Positions 20,044-29,732 of a DNA stretch of 64,000 nt are shown in pieces. The stretch is from NCBI RefSeq assembly GCF_002288525.1, contig NZ_CP023067.1:2552501-2616500 (forward strand), written 5' to 3'. The notes under the pieces were generated by a model. It was not told the DNA's origin. It worked only from the letters and a program-made list of their open reading frames with translations, and made no database searches. The translations under genes and the position numbers were made by a program. The first letter of the stretch is position 1. Every line of letters starts with the position of its first letter. Origin of the DNA: Sinorhizobium sojae CCBAU 05684 (GTDB lineage Bacteria > Pseudomonadota > Alphaproteobacteria > Rhizobiales > Rhizobiaceae).

Positions 20044-20166
20044 TCACGCAACCTCGCGTCCAGAACAGTTTTCCGGGCGTTTCACGGCATTTCGCGGTTT
20101 TTCGGGCCCCAACCTGAACCCCCGAACCTGAAACCCCAGGCGACAAATAAGGAAAGGACCATTGGA

Positions 20167-22878
20167 ATGGTCAGTCTCGGCGGCCTTGCCCGCAAGTTGT
20201 TTGGCTCTGCCAACGATCGCCGCGTACGCAGCTATCAGGGCCGGGTGGATGCCATCAGCGCCCTCGAAGCCGAAATGCAGGCCTTGAGCGACGAAGCGCT
20301 GACGGCAAAGACGGCAGAGTTTCGCCAGCAGCTTGCGGATGGCAAGACCCTCGACGACATCCTCGTTCCGGCCTTTGCCGTGGTGCGCGAAGCGGCACGC
20401 CGCGTGCTCGGCCTGCGTCCCTTCGACGTTCAGCTCATCGGCGGCATGATCCTGCACGAGCGCGCTATCGCCGAAATGAAGACCGGTGAAGGCAAGACGC
20501 TCGTCGCGACGCTGCCCGTCTATCTGAACGCACTCGCCGGCAAGGGCGTTCACGTCGTCACCGTCAACGATTACCTCGCCCAGCGCGACGCGGGTATGAT
20601 GGGCCGTATCTACGGCTTTCTCGGCCTGTCGACGGGCGTCATCGTCCATGGCTTAACCGACGAGCAGCGCCGCGACGCCTATGCCTGCGACGTCACCTAC
20701 GCCACCAACAACGAACTCGGCTTCGATTATCTCCGCGACAATATGAAGTACGAGCGGTCGCAGATGGTGCAGCGCGGTCACTTTTTCGCGATCGTCGACG
20801 AGGTCGACTCCATCCTCGTCGACGAGGCGCGCACGCCGCTCATCATCTCCGGTCCGCTCGACGACCGCTCGGACCTCTACAACACCATCAACGATTTCAT
20901 CCCGCTGCTCGCACCGGAAGACTATGAGATCGACGAAAAGCAGCGCTCTGCCAATTTCTCGGAGGAAGGCACCGAAAAGCTCGAGAACCTGCTGCGCGAG
21001 GCGGGCCTGCTGAAGGGCGAGTCGCTCTACGACATCGAGAACGTCGCGATCGTCCACCACGTCAACAATGCGCTGAAGGCTCACAAGCTGTTCACGCGTG
21101 ACAAGGACTACATCGTGCGCAATGACGAGATCGTCATCATCGATGAGTTCACCGGCCGCATGATGCCGGGGCGCCGCTATTCGGAAGGCCAGCACCAGGC
21201 TCTCGAAGCCAAAGAAAAGGTGCAGATCCAACCCGAGAACCAGACGCTCGCCTCGGTCACCTTCCAGAACTACTTCCGCATGTACGAAAAACTTGCGGGC
21301 ATGACCGGCACCGCGGCGACGGAAGCCGAGGAATTCGGCAATATCTACGGCCTCGAAGTGGTCGAAGTTCCGACCAACCTGCCGATCCAGCGCCTCGACG
21401 AGGACGACGAGGTCTATCGTACTGCCGGCGAGAAGTACAAGGCGATCATCGAGGAGATCAAGACAGCGCACGAACGCGGCCAGCCGATGCTCGTCGGCAC
21501 CACGTCGATCGAGAAATCGGAGCTGCTCGCCGAGATGCTGAAGAAGAGCGGCTTCTCCAAATTCCAGGTCCTGAACGCCCGTTACCACGAACAGGAAGCC
21601 TATATCGTCGCCCAGGCCGGCGTGCCGGGCGCCGTGACGATCGCCACTAACATGGCGGGCCGCGGCACCGACATCCAGCTCGGCGGCAACCCGGACATGC
21701 GCATCCAGCAGGAATTGGCCGAGGTCGAGCCGGGTCCGGAGCGCGAGGCACGCGAAAAGGCCATCCGCGAGGAAGTGCAGAAGCTCAAGGAGCAGGCGCT
21801 CGCCGCGGGCGGGCTCTACGTGCTCGCAACTGAGCGGCATGAAAGCCGCCGCATCGACAATCAGTTGCGCGGTCGCTCAGGGCGCCAGGGCGACCCGGGC
21901 CGCTCAAAGTTCTACCTGTCGCTGCAGGACGACCTGATGCGGATCTTCGGCTCCGACCGCATGGACGGCATGCTGCAGAAGCTGGGTCTGAAAGAAGGCG
22001 AAGCGATCGTCCACCCCTGGATCAACAAGGCGCTCGAGCGTGCGCAGAAAAAGGTCGAGGCCCGCAACTTCGACATCCGCAAGAATCTTCTTAAGTACGA
22101 TGACGTACTCAACGACCAACGAAAGGTCATCTTCGAGCAGCGCCTCGAACTGATGGACGCGACGGATGTCGGCGAGACCGTTGCCGACATGCGCAACGAA
22201 GTGATCGAGGACATCGTCCGCAAGCGTATCCCTGAACGAGCCTATGCCGAGCAATGGGACGTGGAAGGACTCAAGGCCGACGTTCAGCAATACCTCAACC
22301 TTGATCTTCCCGTCGTCGAATGGGCCGCGGAAGAAGGTATTGCCGAGGACGATATCCTCGAGCGCATCACCGCCGCCTCCGACAAGGCCGCCGCCGATCG
22401 GGCGGAACGCTTCGGGCCCGACATCATGCAATATGTCGAGCGCTCAGTCGTGCTGCAGACGCTCGACCATCTCTGGCGCGAGCACATCGTCAACCTCGAC
22501 CATCTGCGTTCGGTCGTCGGCTTCCGCGGCTACGCGCAGCGCGACCCGCTGCAGGAGTACAAGTCCGAGGCCTTCGAGCTGTTCCAGGCCCTGCTCGTCA
22601 ATCTCCGCCAGGCTGTGACGGCGCAATTGATGCGCGTCGAGTTGGTGCGCGAGGCGCAGCAGGAGCCGCAGCCCTTGCCGCCGATGGAAGCGCACCACAT
22701 CTCACCGCTCACCGGCCAGGACGATTTCGAGCAGGCGGGAGAGACGCTGCTTGCAACCGCCCGGGAGAACCGCAACCCGGCCGACCCATCGACCTGGGGC
22801 AAGGTGGCGCGCAACGAGGCCTGCCCCTGCGGTTCCGGCAAGAAATACAAGCATTGCCACGGAATCTATGAAGCTTGA
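20167..22878 (+). CDS. secA: Preprotein translocase ATPase SecA
   Basis: Motor that pushes unfolded preproteins through SecYEG. The start at 20167 gives [20 protein letters not shown] and 903 residues, typical for rhizobia. An open frame extends 141 codons further upstream but has no SecA sequence. Walker A GEGKT is at 107-111, Walker B is in [12 protein letters not shown], and the helicase motif [15 protein letters not shown] is intact. The C-terminus carries the zinc-binding [14 protein letters not shown] tail that contacts SecB and ribosomes. AAGGAAAGGA lies upstream of the start. Confidence 0.98.
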   Translation: MVSLGGLARKLFGSANDRRVRSYQGRVDAISALEAEMQALSDEALTAKTAEFRQQLADGKTLDDILVPAFAVVREAARRVLGLRPFDVQLIGGMILHERAIAEMKTGEGKTLVATLPVYLNALAGKGVHVVTVNDYLAQRDAGMMGRIYGFLGLSTGVIVHGLTDEQRRDAYACDVTYATNNELGFDYLRDNMKYERSQMVQRGHFFAIVDEVDSILVDEARTPLIISGPLDDRSDLYNTINDFIPLLAPEDYEIDEKQRSANFSEEGTEKLENLLREAGLLKGESLYDIENVAIVHHVNNALKAHKLFTRDKDYIVRNDEIVIIDEFTGRMMPGRRYSEGQHQALEAKEKVQIQPENQTLASVTFQNYFRMYEKLAGMTGTAATEAEEFGNIYGLEVVEVPTNLPIQRLDEDDEVYRTAGEKYKAIIEEIKTAHERGQPMLVGTTSIEKSELLAEMLKKSGFSKFQVLNARYHEQEAYIVAQAGVPGAVTIATNMAGRGTDIQLGGNPDMRIQQELAEVEPGPEREAREKAIREEVQKLKEQALAAGGLYVLATERHESRRIDNQLRGRSGRQGDPGRSKFYLSLQDDLMRIFGSDRMDGMLQKLGLKEGEAIVHPWINKALERAQKKVEARNFDIRKNLLKYDDVLNDQRKVIFEQRLELMDATDVGETVADMRNEVIEDIVRKRIPERAYAEQWDVEGLKADVQQYLNLDLPVVEWAAEEGIAEDDILERITAASDKAAADRAERFGPDIMQYVERSVVLQTLDHLWREHIVNLDHLRSVVGFRGYAQRDPLQEYKSEAFELFQALLVNLRQAVTAQLMRVELVREAQQEPQPLPPMEAHHISPLTGQDDFEQAGETLLATARENRNPADPSTWGKVARNEACPCGSGKKYKHCHGIYEA

Positions 22879-22900
22879 TCGCGATGCCGCCTCTACGCAT

Positions 22901-23006
22901 TACAGCTCCGCGCGTCTTTTCAGACGCGCAAAGGTCGCTGTAACTCTTTCAATCAGCGCGTCGAGCTTTCCGAAAATTGGTTTCGATTTTCGGGCCGATG
23001 CGCTAG
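22901..23006 (+). repeat. Mosaic palindromic element, type B
   Basis: It starts 22 bp after the secA stop: TACAGCTCCGCGCGTC..CGCTGTAACTCTTTCAATC, then CGCGTCGAGCTTTCCGAAAAT / ATTTTCGGGCCGATGCGCTAG. The hairpins are imperfect but complete. It may serve as the 3' end structure of secA mRNA. Confidence 0.85.
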
Positions 23007-23106
23007 GCGGCATTTTCGTCTGAACCGCCTGGATGGCGCTGAACCCTTTGTTAACGCTGATCTGGCAGAAGTGGTGCCCTGTATTGCGTAATCTCAGGGT
23101 GTCCTC

Positions 23107-24534
23107 GTGTTCATGGCGGTATGTCAAACAGCCGGACGAATATTGCCGTCGGCGCTGAGGCACCGTCTGGCCCCAATCCCTGAGCGGCTCGCCGCCACCT
23201 TATCCGGCGCCGATTCCCGCAGCCGGGCGCAGCGCATGGCGCTCATCGCCTTTATCATCCGCATCCTGAGCGCGGCGATCGCTTTCGTTTCGCAGATCGT
23301 GATCGCGCGCCTCATGGGCGAGTTCGAGTACGGCGTCTTCATCTTCGTCTGGGTGATGGTCGTCCTGTTCGGTAATCTCTCCTGCCTCGGACTGCACGCG
23401 GCCGTTATCCGCTTCCTGCCGGAATATCATGCGACATCGGCGCTCGCCGAGATCCGCGGACTGACGACGACGGCACGCATCTTCGCGCTCGTCTCCGCGA
23501 GCACGCTTGCCGCAATCGCGGCCATCGGGCTCTGGTTTTTCGGGCGCACCATCGAAAGCTACTACATCCTTCCGCTCTATCTCGGCCTCTGCACCCTGCC
23601 GATGATCGCGCTCGGCGACGTGATGGACGGCACCGCCCGCGCCCATGCCTGGCCGATCGCGGCGCTGAGCCCGACCTATATCGTGCGGCCGCTGCTCATC
23701 CTCACCTTCATGGTCCTCGCGGTCGTCGTTGGGCTCCCCCACGACGCGACCACGGCCATGGCCGCCGCTCTGGCGGCGACCTACGTCACTGCAATCGGTC
23801 AATTCCTCGCCATGGCGTGGCGGCTCGGCCGCCACTACAGGCGCGGCCCGATGAAAATCGAACTCGGCCGCTGGCTGCGCGTCTCGGTTCCGATCTTCCT
23901 CGTCGATGGTTTTGGCTTCCTGCTCACGAATTCCGACGTCGTGATCGTCGGGCTCTATCTGAAGCCGGACGACGTCGCGATCTACTTTGCCGCCGCCAAG
24001 ACCATGGCGCTCGTGCATTTCGTCATGTTCGCGGTCAAAGCCGCCGCGGGTCCGCGCTTTTCGGCGGCGATGGCCTTGCGCGACCGTCGACAATTGACCG
24101 AAATCGCCATCGAGAGCGCACGCTGGTCCTTCTGGCCTTCGCTCGCGATCGGCTGCACCGTGGTTGCGGCCGGGCCCTTCCTGCTTTCGCTGTTCGGTCC
24201 GGCCTTTACCGCCGGCGCTCCGCTGATGGCGATCCTGCTGGCCGGCATCCTCGCTAAGGCCTTTGTCGGCCCCGCCGAAACCCTGCTCACCATGGCCGGA
24301 CGGCAGAAGCTCTGCGTCGCCCTCTATGCCGGGGCACTCGGGGCCAATATCGCGCTGAACGTGACGCTTGTGCCGCTTTTTGGGTTGACCGGGGCGGCTT
24401 GCGCAACAGCCGGCGCGATGTTCGTGGAAGCGGCAATCCTGCACGTGGCGGTAAGGCACACATTCGGCTTCACCCTGCTCGCGCTGGCGGGCGGCGGGCA
24501 TAACGACGAAAAGAAGGAGGCGATCAGGCCATGA
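23107..24534 (+). CDS. Polysaccharide flippase-like membrane protein (MATE/Wzx superfamily)
   Basis: A 475-residue inner-membrane protein with 12 or more hydrophobic helices, in the MOP superfamily that flips lipid-linked oligosaccharides. The first helix region follows RAQRMALIAFIIRILSAAIAFVSQ, and paired Gly-rich segments such as LTGAACATAGAMFVEAAILH occur near the end. It starts with GTG at 23107 or ATG at 23113. The last codons overlap the start of the next gene by 4 bp (ATGA), so the two products are coupled. The polymer handled is unknown because no glycosyltransferases lie nearby. Confidence 0.88.
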   Translation: MFMAVCQTAGRILPSALRHRLAPIPERLAATLSGADSRSRAQRMALIAFIIRILSAAIAFVSQIVIARLMGEFEYGVFIFVWVMVVLFGNLSCLGLHAAVIRFLPEYHATSALAEIRGLTTTARIFALVSASTLAAIAAIGLWFFGRTIESYYILPLYLGLCTLPMIALGDVMDGTARAHAWPIAALSPTYIVRPLLILTFMVLAVVVGLPHDATTAMAAALAATYVTAIGQFLAMAWRLGRHYRRGPMKIELGRWLRVSVPIFLVDGFGFLLTNSDVVIVGLYLKPDDVAIYFAAAKTMALVHFVMFAVKAAAGPRFSAAMALRDRRQLTEIAIESARWSFWPSLAIGCTVVAAGPFLLSLFGPAFTAGAPLMAILLAGILAKAFVGPAETLLTMAGRQKLCVALYAGALGANIALNVTLVPLFGLTGAACATAGAMFVEAAILHVAVRHTFGFTLLALAGGGHNDEKKEAIRP

Positions 24535-25808
24535 GCGGCAATATCCAGCTTCCCGGCAATGCCAACGGCACCGCGTCCCGCATGCTCAACGGCTTGGCGG
24601 CTCGGCCGGTCTCCGATCCGTCCCAGGCCGAGCGCCTACTCACGGTAGGGCGACCCGGGCGGCATCTTGCGATCTACCCGGCCCGCGCCGGCTATGAGTT
24701 GCAACGGGAACTCGATTTTCTCTCCAATCGCGCCATCGAGCCGAACGTCTTCTTCACCGGGCGCTTCCTAGCCCCGGCCATGCCTCGGCTCGAGGATCGA
24801 GTCGTCCGCCTCGCCGTCATTCGCGACGACAACGAACGCAGCAGCCGCATGCGCTTCGTCATGCCGTTCTCGCTCGAGAAGCCGGGGTTTTCGATCGGCG
24901 CACCGATCATCCGAGCCTGGTCCAATCCGTTCGGCCCCTTGGGCGTCCCCCTCCTCGATGCGGAGGACGCGGCGGAGACGATCAGCAACTTCTACGAGGC
25001 GCTTGCCGCTCGCGACTCAGACCTGCCGCAGGTGCTCGTGCTGCCCGACATCCGACTCAAGGGAAAGTTTGCGCAGCTCGCCCGCGCCGTCGCTATCGGC
25101 GAGAACCTGCCATTGACCGTGACCGACACCTTCGAGCGGCCGATGCTCGAAAGCCTGCTTGACGGCACCGCCTATCTGCGCGAGGCGATCAGCCGCGGCC
25201 ATTTCAAGGAACTGCGGCGCCAATGGAACAATCTTAAGAAATGCGGCAATCTCGCCTATTGCGTCGCACGCCAGCCGGAGGAGATCCGCTGGCGGATGGA
25301 GGAGTTCCTCGCGCTCGAGGCCTCTGGCTGGAAGGGACGCGAGCGCAGCGCCATGATCATGGACCGCTTCCGTGCCGCCTTCGCGAGGGAGGCGATCACA
25401 AATCTCGCGGAAGGCGACAGCGTCCGCATCCATACGCTCGATCTGGACGGCAAGGCGATCGCGGCGATGGTGGTTCTGCTGATGGCGGGCGAGGCCTATA
25501 CCTGGAAGACCGCCTATGACGAGCGCTATGCCAGATATTCGCCCGGCAAGCTGCTGCTCGCGCAATTGACCGAGTGGCACCTCGACGACGCCAACATCGT
25601 CCGCTCCGACTCCTGCGCAGTGCCGGATCATCCGATGATTGCCCGTTTCTGGCAGGAGCGCGAGGAGATGGGCACGCTCGTCATCGGTCTTAAGCAGAAC
25701 CGCGACCGCGACGTGCGCCAGGTCGCGGCCCAGCTTCACCTCTACCGCAACACCCGCAACATGGCCCGCCTGCTGCGCGACAAGATACGGGCGCTGGCGG
25801 GGCGTTAG
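24531..25808 (+). CDS. FemAB/CelD-like GNAT acetyltransferase
   Basis: A 425-residue cytoplasmic protein whose C-terminal half (about 215-370) has the GNAT_6 (BioF2/CelD-like) pattern: HFKELRRQWNNLKKCG, LEASGWKGRERSAM, then GKAIAAMVVLLMAGEAYTWKTAYDERYARYSPGKLLL. Such proteins often accompany exopolysaccharide export genes and may acylate a sugar or lipid carrier. The coupling with the upstream flippase gene supports a joint role in envelope polysaccharide. The substrate is not known. Confidence 0.85.
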   Translation: MSGNIQLPGNANGTASRMLNGLAARPVSDPSQAERLLTVGRPGRHLAIYPARAGYELQRELDFLSNRAIEPNVFFTGRFLAPAMPRLEDRVVRLAVIRDDNERSSRMRFVMPFSLEKPGFSIGAPIIRAWSNPFGPLGVPLLDAEDAAETISNFYEALAARDSDLPQVLVLPDIRLKGKFAQLARAVAIGENLPLTVTDTFERPMLESLLDGTAYLREAISRGHFKELRRQWNNLKKCGNLAYCVARQPEEIRWRMEEFLALEASGWKGRERSAMIMDRFRAAFAREAITNLAEGDSVRIHTLDLDGKAIAAMVVLLMAGEAYTWKTAYDERYARYSPGKLLLAQLTEWHLDDANIVRSDSCAVPDHPMIARFWQEREEMGTLVIGLKQNRDRDVRQVAAQLHLYRNTRNMARLLRDKIRALAGR

Positions 25809-25852
25809 GACGTAACGCCCTGCGGGTGTACAGGGGTTAGGGCCGCTCCAGC

Positions 25853-27271
25853 TTAACTGCCCATCGCCACGCTCGCCATACCCTCCGCCACCGTTCTTTC
25901 GCGCAAGAGCTGTCGGATCACCTTGCCCGAGGTCGTCAACGGCAGGCTGTCGACGAACTCGATCTCGCGCGGATATTCGTGCATGGAGAGCCGGTTCTTC
26001 ACCCACTCGCGGATATCGGCCGCGGTTCCTTCGCCGGCGGCAACGCCGGGCCTCAGCACCACGTAGGCTTTGACTATTTCGGTGCGGATCGGGTCCGGCC
26101 TGCCGACAGCTGCCGCCATCTGGACGTCGGGGTGCCCCACCAGGCAATCCTCGATCTCGCCCGGGCCGATGCGGTAGCCCGACGAGGTGATGACGTCGTC
26201 GTCGCGGCCGAAAAAGGTGAAATACCCTTCATCGTCCATGACGATGTTGCACTCCGTCTGGCCGTAGAATTCGCTGACCTCGATGCCGAGCGCCGCCTTC
26301 GCCCATTCATAGGTCTCGCGCCCGAGCGCTTCGCCCGCCGAGCCAATCGTTCGGAGATTGAGGCGATAGCGCTCGCGCGGCCGCTCGACGGATCTCAAGA
26401 GCCTCAAGGCCGTCGGCGGAATGAAAGCGTTGCGCACATCCATATCCTGCATGATGCGGAAGGCCATGTGCGGATCGAACTTCTGCGCCGGCGAGGAGAC
26501 GACCGGCACGCCGAAGAACAGCGACGGCAGCAGCGCGTTCAAGAGCCCGCCGGCCCAGGCCCAGTCGGCCGGCGTCCACATGCGGTCGCCGGGCTGTGGC
26601 AGGAAGTGATGGTGGAACTGGAATCCCGGCAAATGGCCAGGAAGCACGCGATGGCCGTGAAGCGCCCCCTTCGGCGGCCCCGTCGTCCCGGACGTATAGA
26701 TCATCAGCGCCGGGTCATCCGGTGTTGTGTCTGCAGCAGTAAAGCGCTCCTCGCCCGAAATCAGACGATCGAAACGGACGGTGCCCGGCAGTTCCTCCGC
26801 TTCCGCGAGCACGACCAGCCGAAGGTCCGACAAATCGTCGCGGATCGCCGCCACGCGTTCATAGCCGAACCGGTTCGTGACGATCGCCGCCGCCTCTGCG
26901 TCGCGCAGGCGATAGGCAAGCGCCTCGACGCCGAAGAGCAACGCCAGCGGCAGGGCGATCGCGCCGAGCTTGTAGATCGCCGTATGGGCGATCGCCGCTT
27001 CGAAGCCCTGCGGCAGGAGGATGGCGACGCGATCGCCCGGCCTGATGCCGCGCGCCGCTAAGCCCGCGGCGAAGGCCGAGGAACGGGCTGCAAATTCCGC
27101 ATAGGTCAGCGATAGATGCGCGCCATCCGGACTGAAATGCTCAAGGCAGACGCGCCCCGGATCCCGCGCCGCCCAGGCATCGCTGACCGCGACGCCGATA
27201 TTGAATCTCTGCGGAATTCGCCAGCGGAACTCGCAATAGAGATCCTCGTAGTTTTCGATCCTCGGTAACAT
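25853..27271 (-). CDS. AMP-dependent acyl-CoA synthetase with probable internal deletion
   Basis: Member of the acyl-adenylate-forming family that activates fatty or aromatic acids to CoA esters. The 472 residues start MLPRIENYEDLYCEFRW, like medium-chain acyl-CoA synthetases, and contain the P-loop YTSGTTGPPKG and GQTE. The C-terminal hinge GRDDDVITSSGYRIGPGEIE and the catalytic-lysine region LTTSGKVIRQLL are also present. Between GQTECNIV and DDEGYFTFFGRDDD (about residue 344, near base 26240), roughly 70-75 residues usual for the family are missing. The lost part includes the TGD motif whose Asp binds the ATP ribose. The frame is intact, but the enzyme is probably inactive or altered. Confidence 0.88.
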   Translation of the reverse strand: MLPRIENYEDLYCEFRWRIPQRFNIGVAVSDAWAARDPGRVCLEHFSPDGAHLSLTYAEFAARSSAFAAGLAARGIRPGDRVAILLPQGFEAAIAHTAIYKLGAIALPLALLFGVEALAYRLRDAEAAAIVTNRFGYERVAAIRDDLSDLRLVVLAEAEELPGTVRFDRLISGEERFTAADTTPDDPALMIYTSGTTGPPKGALHGHRVLPGHLPGFQFHHHFLPQPGDRMWTPADWAWAGGLLNALLPSLFFGVPVVSSPAQKFDPHMAFRIMQDMDVRNAFIPPTALRLLRSVERPRERYRLNLRTIGSAGEALGRETYEWAKAALGIEVSEFYGQTECNIVMDDEGYFTFFGRDDDVITSSGYRIGPGEIEDCLVGHPDVQMAAAVGRPDPIRTEIVKAYVVLRPGVAAGEGTAADIREWVKNRLSMHEYPREIEFVDSLPLTTSGKVIRQLLRERTVAEGMASVAMGS

Positions 27272-27466
27272 GGGCCCTGCCGCGCTGACAGTTTGTGCAA
27301 GGCAGCAGCTAGCACGTCCGACCCATATAATTCAACGGGTGCGCCCGCTTGGCCAGACAATCGGGCACCGCACCTTCTCCGATGGAGCCACGGGAATCAT
27401 GCTTCCAGCCTGGCCGCGCTCAAGCGGTGGCTGCTTCAAGGAACAGGCGCGCACATGTCTGTTTGG

Positions 27467-27551
27467 TGGTGCCCCATGCCGGGGTCGAACCAGCACTCCT
27501 TTCGGAACTCGATTTTGAGTCGAGCGCGTCTACCAATTCCGCCAATGGGGC
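27467..27551 (-). tRNA. tRNA-Leu, anticodon CAA
   Basis: 85 nt on the minus strand, from GCCCCATTGGCGGAATTGG to GGGGCACCA. The acceptor stem GCCCCAT/ATGGGGC is perfect. The anticodon stem CTCGA/TCGAG encloses loop CTCAAAA with anticodon CAA. A variable arm TTCCGAAAGGA and the T-arm GTTCGACCC follow, as in class II leucine tRNAs. CCA is encoded. Confidence 0.97.
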
Positions 27552-27579
27552 ATAAGGCTGGGCGATATCAGCGGCTTGC

Positions 27580-27609
27580 GGTTTACACGAAGCTTTTCGC
27601 GCCGGTCAA
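27580..27609 (-). promoter_or_regulatory. Candidate promoter of tRNA-Leu
   Basis: On the minus strand TTGACC is followed after 16-18 nt by overlapping TGTAAA/TAAACC hexamers, about 30-35 bp before the tRNA 5' end. The -35 is good and the -10 is approximate. Confidence 0.45.
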
Positions 27610-27761
27610 CCGCGAACTTGCGAATTTCGCTCAAGAGATCACAAAACCGTGCGATTGGTCGCATGTTGAAGCGATTTACATCCACACTGTTCCTACATTA
27701 GAAGACGGCATCGAATGAAAGGCGGCCCGGCGCGTATTCTGCCGGCCGCCATGAGGTGTGC

Positions 27762-28271
27762 ATGATCGAAGCGTCCGTAGCCCAGCGCCAGCAGTTCATC
27801 CTCGCCGTGCTCGTCACCTTGGGCATGGCGGCGACCGTCGGCGGCGCCCTCGGCTTCGAGCATATCGGCGGCTACATTCCTTGCGCGCTCTGCCTGCTGC
27901 AGCGCGACCCCTATTACTATGGCATCCCGCTCGGCATCCTCGCCATCCTGACGAGCGTGTTGAAGCTGCCGGCCTGGACGACGCGCACCTTGCTCGTGCT
28001 TGTCGGCATATCGATGCTCGTCGGTGCTGGCATCGGCGTCTACCACGCCGGAGCGGAATGGCATTTCTGGGAGGGCCCTTCGACCTGCGCCACCACGGCA
28101 CAAGGCATCTCCTCCGATGTCGGCGATCTGCTCGGCGACCTCGACGCCAAACATGCCCCCTCCTGCACGGAAGCGGCGCTACGCGTCTTCGGTCTTTCCT
28201 TTGCCGGATGGAACGTGATCGCCAGCCTGGTCCTCGCGGCAATCGCGCTTCGCGGAGCCGCCAGGGCCTGA
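27762..28271 (+). CDS. dsbB: DsbB-type disulfide bond formation protein
   Basis: Inner-membrane oxidase that passes electrons from periplasmic thiol oxidase DsbA to quinone. The 169 residues form four hydrophobic helices. The first periplasmic loop has the pair CALC (Cys41, Cys44) in GYIPCALCLLQRDPYYYG, and the second loop has Cys109 and Cys135, the usual two disulfides. The start is uncertain: a GTG lies two codons upstream and the AGGTG ribosome site is very close to the ATG. It ends 16 bp before the convergent HNH gene. Confidence 0.92.
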   Translation: MIEASVAQRQQFILAVLVTLGMAATVGGALGFEHIGGYIPCALCLLQRDPYYYGIPLGILAILTSVLKLPAWTTRTLLVLVGISMLVGAGIGVYHAGAEWHFWEGPSTCATTAQGISSDVGDLLGDLDAKHAPSCTEAALRVFGLSFAGWNVIASLVLAAIALRGAARA

Positions 28272-28287
28272 CCGTTGCGAGACAGAC

Positions 28288-28845
28288 CTACGGTTGCAGC
28301 TCGACATCCCAGTAGAGATAATCCATCCAGCTATCGTGGAGATGGTTCGGCGGGAAGAGCCGGCCGTTGTTATGCAGATCCTGCACCGTCGGCTGAAAGG
28401 GCCTCTGGTGCGGAAACATGTTGGCCTGCTTCGGCAGTTTGCTGCCCTTGCGCAGATTGCAGGGCGAACAGGCCGCCACGACGTTCTCCCAGGTGGTCTG
28501 GCCGCCATGCGCCCGCGGTATCACATGGTCGAAGGTCAGATCGTCCGGCGATCCGCAATACTGGCATTCGAACTTGTCACGCAGGAAGACATTGAACCGG
28601 GTGAAGGCCGGGAAGCGCGAAGGCTGGACATAGCTCTTCAGGCAGACGACGCTCGGCAGCCGCATGGAGAAGCTTGGCGACGAAACGGAATGTTCGTATT
28701 CGGCGAGGATAATGACCCGGTCGAGAAAGACCGCCTTGATCGCGTCCTGCCAGGACCAGAGCGACAAGGGGTAATAGCTCAAAGGCCTATAATCGGCGTT
28801 CAAGACAAGCGCCGGAAGTGCCTGAGGTGAGACTGCAATCGTCAA
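28288..28845 (-). CDS. HNH endonuclease family protein
   Basis: A 185-residue protein conserved in alphaproteobacteria and cyanobacteria. The start is the TTG at 28845, preceded by AGGAG at 8 nt. This gives MTIAVSPQALPALVLNADYRPLSYYP. A longer reading adds 24 unrelated residues. The C-terminal HNH fold has the zinc pairs CQYC (94-97) and CSPC (126-129) and the catalytic LTFDHVIPRAHGG with His107. There are no restriction or phage partners, so it is a housekeeping type of unknown substrate. Confidence 0.93.
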   Translation of the reverse strand: MTIAVSPQALPALVLNADYRPLSYYPLSLWSWQDAIKAVFLDRVIILAEYEHSVSSPSFSMRLPSVVCLKSYVQPSRFPAFTRFNVFLRDKFECQYCGSPDDLTFDHVIPRAHGGQTTWENVVAACSPCNLRKGSKLPKQANMFPHQRPFQPTVQDLHNNGRLFPPNHLHDSWMDYLYWDVELQP

Positions 28846-28951
28846 GCGTATTCTCCTGATCGATTCGGCATCTGCATCTTCTATATTAGGCGCGTTGCGA
28901 CAGGATTGTGAAGCCACAAAGAAAAAGTCGACAGGCGATTCGCTTTTTTCT

Positions 28952-29599
28952 TCAAGGCGTCACGGGCAACGCGTCGCGCCGCATCTCCTGGGCATAATAG
29001 GCCCAAAAGAGCCGCGCCGCGACACTGCGCCAGGGCGACCAGACGACCGCCAGCGAATCGACTTCGCTTGCCGTCGGGCGGAGTTCGAAGCCAAGCGCAT
29101 GCCCGATCGCATTCTGCAGCGCCACATCGCCGCAGGGAAAGACGTCCGGATGGCCGGCGCAGAAGAGCAGATAGACCTCCGCCGTCCAGCGCCCGATGCC
29201 TTTTATCGCCGTCAATTCGTGGATCGCCGCCGCCGCTTCGATGTCGCAGACGGCCTGAAGGTCGATTTCGCCGGCAACGGTCGCGGCCGCAACACGCCGC
29301 AACGCATCCGCCTTGGCGCGCGAAAGTCCGAAAAGCCGGCAGTCCTCGTCGCTCAGAGAGAGCACACCCTCGGCGCTGATCTCGCCGAGCGCCGCTTCCA
29401 TCCGCTTCCATATCGCCTGCGCGCTCGCCTTCGAGACCATTTGCGAGACGATGATATTGGCGAGGCCGCGATAGCCGGGCTCCGTGCGCCTCAGCGGCAC
29501 GGGCCCTGCCTTCGAGAGCACCTGCTCAAGTCGGGCATCAAGCATGATCAGGCCGGCAAGTCCCGCTTCGATATCCTCATGTGTACGGATGATCCGCAT
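28952..29599 (-). CDS. DNA-3-methyladenine glycosylase II (AlkA-like)
   Basis: Base excision repair glycosylase of the HhH-GPD superfamily that removes alkylated purines. The 215 residues contain the helix-hairpin-helix LTAIKGIGRWTAE (129-141) and the catalytic Asp158 in FPCGDVALQ. It lacks the N-terminal AlkA extension of E. coli, as is usual for the short form. The start at 29599 follows GGAGG. It is not accompanied by ada. The gene is divergent from gluQ with 133 bp between starts. Confidence 0.93.
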   Translation of the reverse strand: MRIIRTHEDIEAGLAGLIMLDARLEQVLSKAGPVPLRRTEPGYRGLANIIVSQMVSKASAQAIWKRMEAALGEISAEGVLSLSDEDCRLFGLSRAKADALRRVAAATVAGEIDLQAVCDIEAAAAIHELTAIKGIGRWTAEVYLLFCAGHPDVFPCGDVALQNAIGHALGFELRPTASEVDSLAVVWSPWRSVAARLFWAYYAQEMRRDALPVTP

Positions 29600-29732
29600 G
29601 CGCCCTCCACTGCATTTGACGACAAAAACCTGCAGCAAGTCGTAGTGTTATAGCGTCCATTGTGCGCCTGAAAACGCGCGGGGCTGCAGAAAGCGGATGA
29701 CCTTTATACCGCTTCCATGCCAAAGGAATACA

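Noticed and set aside
20653-21840. 395-codon frame opposite secA
   Set aside because: Lies wholly inside secA and has no domain. Composition is typical of a codon-bias shadow.
23200-24501. 433-codon frame opposite the flippase gene
   Set aside because: Highly charged sequence with no hydrophobic or domain pattern. The plus-strand frame has the membrane helices.
27293-27718. Open frame over the tRNA-Leu region
   Set aside because: It runs across the tRNA gene on the opposite strand and has no protein likeness.
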